DNA of 8,077 nucleotides from Oscillospiraceae bacterium (GTDB taxonomy: Bacteria; Bacillota; Clostridia; Oscillospirales; Ruminococcaceae): positions 1-8,077 of the forward strand of contig JAAVIG010000131.1 of the NCBI GenBank assembly GCA_014796735.1, written 5' to 3'. Made by a program: the position numbers and the translations under genes. Shown here piece after piece: positions 1 to 6,268 of this stretch (positions are counted from its first letter, which is position 1; every line of letters begins with the position of its first letter). Below the pieces are notes generated by a model that ran no database searches, was not told the DNA's origin, and worked only from the letters and a program-made list of their open reading frames with translations.

Positions 1-298
1 AAGCAATGTTAAAGCTTTCCTGATCGTCCATTGTGTCAACGGAAATCTTCGTACCGCGGTCATAATTGAATTTTGTTGTCTTCCACTCAAGGGAAACGCT
101 GTTGTCGGTGTAACCGCTGTTGCGGTCATAGTCTCCCAAGCCCTGCACGCTGATCTGAGGGTAACAGATTTCGTCAACGTTAGCTCCGGCTTTCGCCATA
201 GCGGGATCACCCGTAAGATCGGCGGTAACGGAAGCAAGCTTGTAAGCTTCGTCAAGCAGGTTGGTGTAATTTTTTGCGAGTACAATATTGTTAGCCAT
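1..298 (-). CDS. Phage major capsid protein, N-terminal part (cut by window edge)
   Basis: The minus-strand frame is open from an ATG at 296-298 to the left edge, giving 99 residues that begin MANNIVLAKNYTNLLDEAYK and lack the C-terminus. The stretch around residues 70-92 (LEWKTTKFNYDRGTKISVDT, then MDD) resembles the N-terminal segment of a group of Firmicutes major head proteins, in which the subunit assembles into the icosahedral shell. The start is set by AAAGGAAA placed 7-8 bases upstream, which lies inside the end of the preceding scaffold gene. Only 2 bases separate the two genes, the classic scaffold-then-capsid order, and this is the strongest argument for the call. Because most of the protein is outside the window, the fold (HK97-type expected) cannot be verified here. 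Confidence 0.8.
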   Translation of the reverse strand, partial: MANNIVLAKNYTNLLDEAYKLASVTADLTGDPAMAKAGANVDEICYPQISVQGLGDYDRNSGYTDNSVSLEWKTTKFNYDRGTKISVDTMDDQESFNIA

Positions 299-300
299 TT

Positions 301-837
301 TTAATTTCCTTTCTTTTCATTTCCTGTGGGCAATCCCATTGCTTTTCTTAAAAGCGTATCATCGGCGGGAGTTCTGTTATTAGGTGTTGTTACCCCCGTA
401 GTCAAGGGCTTATCCGCCGAGCCAAACTGCGGGTACTTTTCGATAACGCTTTCGATAGCCTGTTCAAGCGTAACGTCATCGCTTACCTTGTTTTTGGCAA
501 GGGCAATAACGTCCTCCACCGCCTCGGGCTTTACGCCTTTGGAAACGGCGGTAAGCTTTGCTTCCAGCGCCGACGCTTTCTGCTCGGCAGCGGTCTGAGC
601 TTCCTGTGCAAGCTTGATTTTTTCGGCGGTCTTCTCCTGTTTGGTCTTCTGTGATTCCTTCCAGTCGTTGAACGCCTTAAGCTCATCGGCAGAAGGGAGG
701 CTCTGACGTTCCTTTGCGATCGCCGCGTCAAGCTCGGACTGGGTAAAGGTCTTTTCGGGCTGCTGCTCCTGTGCGGGTTCGGGCTTGGTGCCTGTTTCCT
801 GTACAGCGGCAGCTTCGTTTTTTTCGTTTTCGTTCAT
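301..837 (-). CDS. Phage scaffold protein (head assembly)
   Basis: This 178-residue, highly charged protein has the look of a phage capsid scaffold, which guides procapsid assembly from inside the shell and is later removed. Residues 1-30 are a low-complexity E/Q/P/A tail. FTQSELDAAIAKER (31-44) is a motif seen often at the start of DUF4355/GP20-type scaffolds. A long coiled coil rich in K, E, Q and A covers roughly 50-115. The C-terminus is short and basic (MGLPTGNEKKGN), as expected for the capsid-binding end. The ATG is supported by GGAGGA 6-7 bases upstream. It sits between the minor capsid cassette and the major capsid gene, a standard position. No separate protease gene is visible, so processing, if any, must be done elsewhere. 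The identification rests on composition, motif and synteny. Confidence 0.82.
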   Translation of the reverse strand: MNENEKNEAAAVQETGTKPEPAQEQQPEKTFTQSELDAAIAKERQSLPSADELKAFNDWKESQKTKQEKTAEKIKLAQEAQTAAEQKASALEAKLTAVSKGVKPEAVEDVIALAKNKVSDDVTLEQAIESVIEKYPQFGSADKPLTTGVTTPNNRTPADDTLLRKAMGLPTGNEKKGN

Positions 838-948
838 TGCTTTTCCTCCAATTATTTTTTGTCCGCAGTTTTTTGCCGTAAGGACTTTCGGGCAATAATA
901 AAAAGCGTCTTGTTTTACACAAAACGCTTTATTATTTTATTAAAATTA
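838..948. other. Noncoding gap between scaffold gene and 57-residue gene
   Basis: These 111 bases hold the terminator at 894-936 and the scaffold gene's ribosome binding site (GGAGGA on the minus strand, about 845-850). A weak inverted repeat, TTGCC at 874-878 with GGCAA at 891-895, overlaps the terminator edge and is probably insignificant. No convincing promoter was seen on the minus strand. Confidence 0.5.
894..936 (-). terminator. Intrinsic terminator between the 57-residue gene and the scaffold gene
   Basis: Read on the minus strand, AAGCGTTTTGT (919-929) pairs with ACAAGACGCTT (903-913) around a 5-base loop, giving an 11-bp stem with one G-U pair. It is followed directly by TTTATTATT. 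It lies 13 bases after the stop of the 949-1122 gene. The outer arms AATAATA/TATTATT extend the stem, so it may also work weakly on the plus strand. It lies within what is otherwise a single head-gene operon, so transcription of scaffold and capsid would need read-through, antitermination or a promoter that I did not find. Confidence 0.72.
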
Positions 949-1122
949 TCAATAAGTAATCAATATCTCTCCGTTCTCATCTTCATGTAAATCGTCTTTA
1001 TAAAACTCCTTATAGCTTTTTACTGCTTCTTTTGGAGCTTTATCCGTAAGTTTATAGCAAAACGCCTGTTCATCAAAATAAAACCATTCTTTGTTGCTAA
1101 GAAAATACGGCTCTTTTTTCAT
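949..1122 (-). CDS. Small acidic protein after the MuF-type zincin; candidate immunity protein
   Basis: The ATG at 1120-1122 opens a 57-codon frame ending in TGA at 949-951. The protein begins MKKEPYFLSNKEWFYFDEQ and ends ENGEILITY. It is acidic (about 13 D/E against 9 K), has no arginine, is rich in aromatic residues, and shows no signal peptide or membrane segment. GAAAGGGG stands about 10 bases upstream, and the gene starts 1 base after the stop of the minor capsid/zincin gene, so the two are surely co-transcribed. An intrinsic terminator follows. Like the end of its neighbour, the gene is AT-rich compared with the head genes around it. I do not recognise the family. Position after a phage-borne toxin-like domain suggests an immunity or antidote role, but this is inference from context only. 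Confidence 0.72.
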   Translation of the reverse strand: MKKEPYFLSNKEWFYFDEQAFCYKLTDKAPKEAVKSYKEFYKDDLHEDENGEILITY

Positions 1123-1123
1123 T

Positions 1124-3067
1124 TTAACACAGCCCCTTTCTTTTCAGCCAAATATTCATAGCCTTGCCAAGCTCATTTGGTTCTCCCAATTGTGAATTCA
1201 TAAAAACCTCTGCAAAAAATTCTGCTTTATCTTTACAGCCATATCTTGAAATATTATTTACAAGAATAAAATCGGGATTTTCTTTTTTAGCAATATCAAC
1301 TATCTCAACAAAGCAATCGTCCAAAACCTTCGACCTGATGTTAAAATACCATTTAAGTCTGCTTTCTGGTTTCTTTTTGGTTATATCAATAAAAGCACCC
1401 GGCTCATCGAGTTTCCAACCCCGTATCTTCATTTCGTTTTCAATAAGTATATTTTGCAAAATATGACCGTATTCATGAGTTACCGTAGCAATTGAAAGTT
1501 CTTCATCCGTTAATTTAACAGGCATTGACCAATTATTTTTTACAGCTTTCCGCTGCGTCAAAATCAAGTCGGAATATGAATTAAAATATTGAGGACAAAG
1601 AGATAAATTTTGCATTGACGGGTGTATTACACGGCTATTGACATATGCAATCGTAGAAGGTGATTCGGAATCGGAAACAGAGCAAATTGTACCTTTAGAC
1701 TTGTGAATACAACCAAATTTTTCTTCAAGCTTCATAATTTGGTTTGTATTTGCGATTTTTAACTCATTGTCAATTAAATCAAAAGATTCCTCAACATTAG
1801 AAAATCCGACTTTATTTACCAGTGCGTCTTTTACTTCCGATACTTCTTTTATTTTTATTATACCACCATTTTCCGAAATGTCAACCTTATTCTTATACCC
1901 ATAAACCTCCGCCCTATCCCGCCTATAATACAGCCCTTCCTTTTCACAATAAGCCCTAAGCTTCCTATCCTCGTCAGCCGCAAGCCGTCTTAAATCTCTC
2001 GCAGCGTCCTTTTCCCCGGCAGCTTCAAGCATATTGGCTTCCGTTTTTTTCTTCCTTACCTCTCTTTCCAGTGCCCTTTGCTGCTGAACCTTTTTATACT
2101 CCTCGCTGGTTTCCTCTCCGTCAAATTCCTTTTCACGGTTGATAAAGGTACCGTCCGACACGCCCCTCATTCTGTGACCGCAGTTTATACCGAACAGTCC
2201 CGCAGCTTCCCCGAAAGAGGTATCGGACAAAGGCGTGTAAGTATACGTTTTCCCCTTAGCGTCGGTTATGGTGCCGCTTTTACCGCTTCGGCTGTACAAT
2301 TTTCCTTGATACGGCGCGCACAAAGGGCGCGATCCGCTGTGAGAGGACACCAAAATAATGTCCTGCCCCAGCTCATCAAGGCTTGCAAACTCCGCAGCCA
2401 ACGCCGCATTTTTGGCGGTGTTGCGTATATCCATATCAATATAAGCCTCGGGCGACCATTCCCGCCCCGTCTTATCCACAAAGGCGGGAATACCCTTTTT
2501 GCTCATTTCCGCGATCGTTTCCCGAATGGCTTCGGTGCGTGATTTTTCACCCATAACCGTTGCCATAGCGTTTTTATTGAGTATATCAATGTATTCCTGC
2601 GAATTTTTAAGGGCTTCCTGTTCTTTTCTCAAAAGCTTATCCGCAACGCTGTTTATGCCGCTTACATAGGCTTGTTTTGCCTTGTACTGCATTACGGTGT
2701 TGACTTGGTTGTACTTGTCTTTAACCGCTTGCAGATCGTAATTTTTAAGTGCCGCTGCTACGCTCTCCTCAATTTTACCGTTCATTTCAAGCCCGTGTTC
2801 AGAAATCACCTTGTCAATGGAAGACTGTACCACCTGTTGAACCTCGGCGGGAATTTTGCCTACCTTAGAAGCAATGATCCGCGCTGTGTCCTCGTTCACT
2901 CTGCCCATTTGAGCCAGCATTTTTATGCGCCACTCTGATGTGGCATTTATTAACGTGTCGGGATTGGCGGCAAGCTGCTCCGCTATATGGCAAAGGATCG
3001 TTTCCTCGATTTCGGTATATGTACTGACGATCGGCGCGGCAAGGTTAAGCTGTTCCAAAGAGTCCAT
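1124..3067 (-). CDS. Phage minor capsid protein (MuF/minor capsid 2 type) fused to a C-terminal zinc-metallopeptidase domain
   Basis: A 647-residue protein. Residues 1-300 match the minor capsid protein 2 / MuF-like head family. They contain a helical N-terminus, then GIPAFVDKTGREWSPEAYIDM (about 192-212) and the signature SSHSGSRPLCAPYQGKLYS (241-259), and end at GINCGHRM (293-300). Such proteins sit at the portal vertex and a few copies enter the capsid. Residues 305-385 are a charged helical linker. From about residue 390 a new domain begins, with the zincin motif HEYGH (531-535) and a likely third metal ligand, Glu620 in AEFFAEVF, preceded by ISRYG. A zincin of this layout is expected to bind Zn2+ and cleave a peptide substrate; the target is unknown. 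The coding DNA for this domain (1127-1900) is clearly AT-richer than the rest. AAGGAG lies 8 bases before the ATG. A 57-residue gene follows after 1 base. Confidence 0.88.
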   Translation of the reverse strand: MDSLEQLNLAAPIVSTYTEIEETILCHIAEQLAANPDTLINATSEWRIKMLAQMGRVNEDTARIIASKVGKIPAEVQQVVQSSIDKVISEHGLEMNGKIEESVAAALKNYDLQAVKDKYNQVNTVMQYKAKQAYVSGINSVADKLLRKEQEALKNSQEYIDILNKNAMATVMGEKSRTEAIRETIAEMSKKGIPAFVDKTGREWSPEAYIDMDIRNTAKNAALAAEFASLDELGQDIILVSSHSGSRPLCAPYQGKLYSRSGKSGTITDAKGKTYTYTPLSDTSFGEAAGLFGINCGHRMRGVSDGTFINREKEFDGEETSEEYKKVQQQRALEREVRKKKTEANMLEAAGEKDAARDLRRLAADEDRKLRAYCEKEGLYYRRDRAEVYGYKNKVDISENGGIIKIKEVSEVKDALVNKVGFSNVEESFDLIDNELKIANTNQIMKLEEKFGCIHKSKGTICSVSDSESPSTIAYVNSRVIHPSMQNLSLCPQYFNSYSDLILTQRKAVKNNWSMPVKLTDEELSIATVTHEYGHILQNILIENEMKIRGWKLDEPGAFIDITKKKPESRLKWYFNIRSKVLDDCFVEIVDIAKKENPDFILVNNISRYGCKDKAEFFAEVFMNSQLGEPNELGKAMNIWLKRKGLC

Positions 3068-3082
3068 CTGATCAGCTCCTTA

Positions 3083-4474
3083 TTAGAAAAAATCCGCCGA
3101 TCCGACTGCGTTCTCCGCCCTTACTTTTTTCGCTATATCGGCAGCAGTATTTTCATCACATTTATTCGCCTTCGCTATTGCCCTTTCCAGATCAAGCAGC
3201 CCCGCGCTGTACAGCTTTATGGTGTTGTCAATCAGAGTGTTATCGTCTATAACAACATTATCCTGCCAGCTCACGGTAACGGTATAGTTTTTTTTAGTCA
3301 GATCCCCGAGATATACACCTAACGCAATAAGGCTGTGTATCAAGCCCTCTATCATCTCGGTAAGCAAGTTTTTGTTTGACTTGATCGTCCGCTGGGTCTT
3401 ACTGTCCTGTGAAATAACCTCGGTTGCGGTCTTTACGCCCTGCACCACGTCAAAGGACAGCGTTCCCGCCGATAAGCCCACTTGAAAGCAGAGAATGTTC
3501 AACAGCGCGTTTATTGCCGCTACATGCTCCTCAACCCTCAATTCTATGGTATTGTCGGTTATTTTGAATTTTTCGGCATCTTCCACGTTAAGCGCAACAA
3601 AAGCCTCATCGTTGGCATCGAAATACCTTACGGGTTCGCCCGTCTCGGTATCGGTTACTGTTCTTACACAAGACGCGGGGATGATTATGCGCTTTTTGCC
3701 CAATATAAACTCGCGGGAAAAGCTGTCAAAAGCTACGTCAAGGGCTTTCAGCGTATCAAGGGAATTGGCGTAAATACTCATACCCAGCGGAACATCGTAC
3801 TCGGCATTGTTGCTGACGGCGGGCTTGAAATACGAAAACATCGGTACCGTTCCGCTGTAATCTACCGTTGGCGGCAAATCCCCGTACAGCTCCGACAGCT
3901 GCGTCTCGCTGCCCAAGCTTCCTCCCGTGTCCGATTTGAAAAGCTTGTATTCCGCTTTCCCTACGCTTTGCCGTTCTATGAGCGTGTAATACTTTCCGCT
4001 GCTTACCGTTACCGCCGAGAAAATACCGTCAAATATCCCCGCTCCGTTCCAGCCCGCCGGGATAAACTTATCGGCGTGAATATAATCTATTCTCGGCTTT
4101 CCGTTTTCGGCGAAAACCTTTACGCAGCACCCGCCCAAAGCGTAAGCTATCGAAAGCAGATCGGGGATTTTTTTCCAAAAGCCGTTTACATTAAGCTGCT
4201 TATCGATATATTTCTGATATGTTTCATTATCTATGGTGATCTCCACCTGCTCCGAAAAAGTAAGATCGGAAAAGCAGTCGCAAAGCACCTTTGCGGTGTT
4301 TAACATATTCATCTTGCGCTCCTGCTTTTTTTCCAGTCCTTGTACCCTTACCTTTTCCCACGGCGGGTGCCCCTCAAATACATTCCTCCAGCCGTTTATC
4401 TGTTCACTGTAATAGCCGTCAATATCGGGAACGTCGGGAAAGGCTGTTTTTATTTGCGCGATATTCGTATTCAT
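3083..4474 (-). CDS. Phage portal protein
   Basis: A 463-residue protein of normal portal length. Portals form the dodecameric ring at one vertex through which DNA enters and leaves the head and to which terminase docks. The call rests on the overall pattern of SPP1 Gp6-like portals. The N-terminus is helical and charged (GWRNVFEGHPPWEKV, about 28-42). A core follows with KIPDLLSIAYALGGCCVKVF (102-121) and the adjoining DYIHADKFIPAGWN. The C-terminal helical region carries VVQGVKTATEVISQDSKTQR, a stretch typical of the portal stem and crown. Its ATG overlaps the large terminase stop by one base (TGATG), with GAAGGG just upstream, and the minor capsid gene follows 15 bases after its TAA. Order terminase, portal, minor capsid protein strongly supports the identity. 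Confidence 0.9.
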   Translation of the reverse strand: MNTNIAQIKTAFPDVPDIDGYYSEQINGWRNVFEGHPPWEKVRVQGLEKKQERKMNMLNTAKVLCDCFSDLTFSEQVEITIDNETYQKYIDKQLNVNGFWKKIPDLLSIAYALGGCCVKVFAENGKPRIDYIHADKFIPAGWNGAGIFDGIFSAVTVSSGKYYTLIERQSVGKAEYKLFKSDTGGSLGSETQLSELYGDLPPTVDYSGTVPMFSYFKPAVSNNAEYDVPLGMSIYANSLDTLKALDVAFDSFSREFILGKKRIIIPASCVRTVTDTETGEPVRYFDANDEAFVALNVEDAEKFKITDNTIELRVEEHVAAINALLNILCFQVGLSAGTLSFDVVQGVKTATEVISQDSKTQRTIKSNKNLLTEMIEGLIHSLIALGVYLGDLTKKNYTVTVSWQDNVVIDDNTLIDNTIKLYSAGLLDLERAIAKANKCDENTAADIAKKVRAENAVGSADFF

Positions 4475-5721
4475 CAGTCCCTTCTGTTAAAATTAAGATT
4501 TAAAATATCTTTCATATACGGCTCAATGCTGTATTCAAAGGCGTCCAAGCTGTCTATGTTTATGCTGCCGTCGTCAAGACGGGTATCGTCAAGCTTTTTC
4601 CCGTCCCACACGGCACTGGAAAAGGCTTCTGTCAAGTGCTTGCAATTTTTCACAACAAAAAACCGCCCCATTGCCATTATTGAGGTGGTGAAGCGTATAC
4701 GGTCTATAATTGCGCCCTTGCGTGCGTTATGTACATTTATAGGGATTTTTTCCCTTGCAAGCGCGCCTTTTATTCCCTTGATGAGCACCTGCTCCGCGCT
4801 GTCGCAGTACATATCCGCTATTTTGTACTTACTTTTACACCGCCGAACAAAGTCAACAGTGTCACGCTCCAGCTGTAAAGGCGATATAACCTCCTTGCGG
4901 TAATATTCGTCCACCGCCACCACCTTTTTGAGCCCTCGGCTGTACCCGGTACAGACAATAGCGTGTGCAGAACCGTTACCGCCGAAGTCCATGCCCAAAG
5001 TGCAAAAAGCAATATCATCGGGCGGAGCGTCAAGCAAATATTTTTGAGGTGCGTCCGCAAAATCTTTGTATATCGCGCCCTCCGCAGCTTTCCATTCGCC
5101 CTTTATAAAACGATCGTAGAAAACGCCCGTATATTCGCATTTGATGTTTTTGATATATTCGGGATCAAGGGTCGTGTTATCGTCAATAAGAAATTTCATA
5201 TCAAGAAAATCCAACTCGCCCGCCCTGTCTATATATTTTGTTTTCAGCCAGTGGCTTGGTTTGTCGGGATTGGTTGTAGCTATCAGCTTTGCCCCCGAAA
5301 TACGCAAACGGGACAGCAGCATAGCGAAAAAGTCCTCGGGGAATTGGGTAAGCTCGTCGCAGTACGCGCCTTGAAGAGACAAGCCTCTGATCTTGCTTTC
5401 CGAACGCGCGTCGTTTGCGCCCTCCAAAAGTATCGTTCGCCCAAAAAGCTTTCCCTCCTTTGCGGAAGTTGAATATGTAAAATTCTTGCTGCCTACAAGC
5501 TCTTCTAATGGCATAAGGCAGTTTCGTTTAAGAGTTGTAATTGATTTGGCGCACATCAGATACAGCTTATCCTTTGGCATCGTAGCCACCCAAAACCCCC
5601 AAAGAACAAGAGAAATCCACGTTTTACCGCCTGAAACACTGCCCTCAAGCAAATTTATGCGTTTAAGCTCATTACGTTGCCAGAGCCGCATTAAATCCCG
5701 TTGTTTTTCCGTATAGATCAT
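4474..5721 (-). CDS. Terminase large subunit (PBSX-like packaging motor)
   Basis: A 415-residue ATPase-nuclease that pumps DNA into the empty head through the portal and cuts it. The ATPase half shows the Walker A motif GSVSGGKT (27-34), Walker B GAYCDE (118-123) with Glu123 as the probable catalytic acid, and the coupling motif ATTNPD (148-153). The RNase H-like nuclease half has the acidic residues expected for metal binding: Asp245 in GMDFGGN, Asp307 in MYCDSAE and Asp393 in SLDAFEYS. Length and motif spacing are those of PBSX-type large terminases, and no motif is missing, so the enzyme looks intact. The start ATG overlaps the small-terminase stop by four bases (ATGA), pointing to translational coupling, and its own stop overlaps the portal start. 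Confidence 0.95.
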   Translation of the reverse strand: MIYTEKQRDLMRLWQRNELKRINLLEGSVSGGKTWISLVLWGFWVATMPKDKLYLMCAKSITTLKRNCLMPLEELVGSKNFTYSTSAKEGKLFGRTILLEGANDARSESKIRGLSLQGAYCDELTQFPEDFFAMLLSRLRISGAKLIATTNPDKPSHWLKTKYIDRAGELDFLDMKFLIDDNTTLDPEYIKNIKCEYTGVFYDRFIKGEWKAAEGAIYKDFADAPQKYLLDAPPDDIAFCTLGMDFGGNGSAHAIVCTGYSRGLKKVVAVDEYYRKEVISPLQLERDTVDFVRRCKSKYKIADMYCDSAEQVLIKGIKGALAREKIPINVHNARKGAIIDRIRFTTSIMAMGRFFVVKNCKHLTEAFSSAVWDGKKLDDTRLDDGSINIDSLDAFEYSIEPYMKDILNLNFNRRD

Positions 5722-6083
5722 TTTTCCTTAAGCCCTTCCATAAGCTCCGCAATTTTGCCGTTGTCGTTGTTATCCTCAGCAGCGGGATTGCTCTTCCATT
5801 TATCCGCGGCTCGATTATTTAGGAAATACTCGATAGCCCTCTGATCGGGCTGTACCTGCTTAATTTTGGTTTCGGTATGCACCCGACCGTTGCTGATTTT
5901 TTTGGTGGTTTCGGTAACGGTACCGCCCACCGCTTTTTTGTACAAGCTTTCCTCCACCTCGGAAATCCGCTTCTCGGGACTGTCGGCGACACTGTTTAAA
6001 CCGCTTTGCAATCGGCTTTTTTCATATTCCGCCAAGTCTTTGGCAAGGTCTCTTTTTTTCTTTCTCGCCACTTTTTTCTTCAC
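5718..6083 (-). CDS. Small terminase-like protein lacking the usual DNA-binding N-terminus
   Basis: Up to 121 residues. The segment RISEVEESLYKKAVGG (39-54) followed by QPDQRAIEYFLNNRAADKWK (77-96) is the kind of C-terminal half found in PBSX-like small terminases, where PD..A..F.L.NR...W is a common pattern. The usual N-terminal helix-turn-helix for recognising phage DNA is absent; instead there is a very basic stretch (KKKVARKKKRDLAKDLAEY). The longest frame starts at GTG 6081-6083, but AAGGAG directly abuts that codon with no spacer. The second GTG at 6069-6071 is 11 bases downstream of AAGGAG and is the likelier start (117 residues). The stop overlaps the large terminase start by four bases. 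The upstream terminator makes this the first gene to need read-through. Identity is moderately sure; DNA recognition may use the basic tail or another protein. Confidence 0.72.
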   Translation of the reverse strand: MKKKVARKKKRDLAKDLAEYEKSRLQSGLNSVADSPEKRISEVEESLYKKAVGGTVTETTKKISNGRVHTETKIKQVQPDQRAIEYFLNNRAADKWKSNPAAEDNNDNGKIAELMEGLKEK

Positions 6084-6088
6084 TCCTT

Positions 6089-6138
6089 AAAAAATAACGC
6101 AAAATACGGCGTTTTAAACCCACCGTATTTTTGCGTTA
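6089..6138 (-). terminator. Intrinsic terminator in front of the terminase genes
   Basis: Read on the minus strand, TAACGCAAAAATACGG (6123-6138) pairs with CCGTATTTTGCGTTA (6095-6109), a 15-bp stem with one bulged A, around a 13-base loop. The stem is followed at once by six T residues (6089-6094). The T-tract ends only 5-17 bases before the possible start codons of the small-terminase gene. Without antitermination, transcripts from the NusG-type gene would stop here, before every packaging and head gene. The plus-strand reading lacks a T-tract, so the direction is clear. Confidence 0.82.
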
Positions 6139-6160
6139 GGGTAGTTTCATTACTTTGATT

Positions 6161-6189
6161 ATTTAAACGATTTAAACGGCAATTTAAAC
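6161..6189 (-). repeat. Tandem GTTTAAAT repeats in the late leader
   Basis: Three exact copies of GTTTAAAT (minus strand) lie at 6161-6168, 6170-6177 and 6182-6189, with spacers of 1 and 4 bases. The core GTTTAAA recurs in the loop of the terminator (6113-6119) and as GTTTAAAC inside the start of the small-terminase gene (5994-6001). By eye I found no other copy in the window. TTTAAA is self-complementary, so the motif could be a site for a dimeric DNA-binding protein, or a repeated RNA element. No function can be assigned. Confidence 0.55.
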
Positions 6190-6247
6190 AGATCAGCGGC
6201 GATATTTGAATTAACAAGCATATGATTTTTGGGTAAGCTTCGCCATT

Positions 6248-6267
6248 CCGATATTTTACAATATCGG
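6248..6267 (-). promoter_or_regulatory. Perfect hairpin just after the NusG-type gene; possible RNA element
   Basis: On the minus strand, CCGATATT and AATATCGG form a perfect 8-bp stem with a 4-base loop (GTAA), beginning one base after the antiterminator's TGA. No T-tract follows, so it is not an intrinsic terminator. It may protect an mRNA 3' end, or it may be the kind of leader hairpin recognised by LoaP-type antiterminators. The second idea is inference from its position upstream of a terminator. Confidence 0.5.
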
Positions 6268-6268
6268 T

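Larger units (their letters stand above)
6084..6268. other. Untranslated leader between antiterminator gene and terminase genes
   Basis: A 185-base stretch, unusually long for this compact operon. It contains, in minus-strand order, the hairpin at 6248-6267, the GTTTAAAT repeats at 6161-6189 and the terminator at 6089-6138. I saw no convincing open reading frame with a ribosome binding site and no clear promoter with both hexamers. Confidence 0.6.

Noticed and set aside
874..895. Second inverted repeat TTGCC...GGCAA near the internal terminator
   Set aside because: Only a 5-bp stem with a long loop, partly overlapping the stronger terminator; it may be chance.
728..922. Minus-strand open frame (64 codons) across the scaffold start and terminator
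   Set aside because: It runs through the terminator, overlaps the scaffold gene in another frame and its product is an arginine/lysine-rich string typical of an off-frame reading.
2078..2542. Plus-strand open frame (154 codons) with a hydrophobic start
   Set aside because: Antisense to the conserved minor capsid region; the apparent hydrophobic start comes from the charged linker read in reverse.
3482..4303. Long plus-strand open frame (273 codons)
   Set aside because: It is wholly antisense to the well-supported portal gene, has no ribosome binding site of note and gives a protein rich in arginine, tyrosine and cysteine without domain-like structure; it is a by-product of the portal codons.
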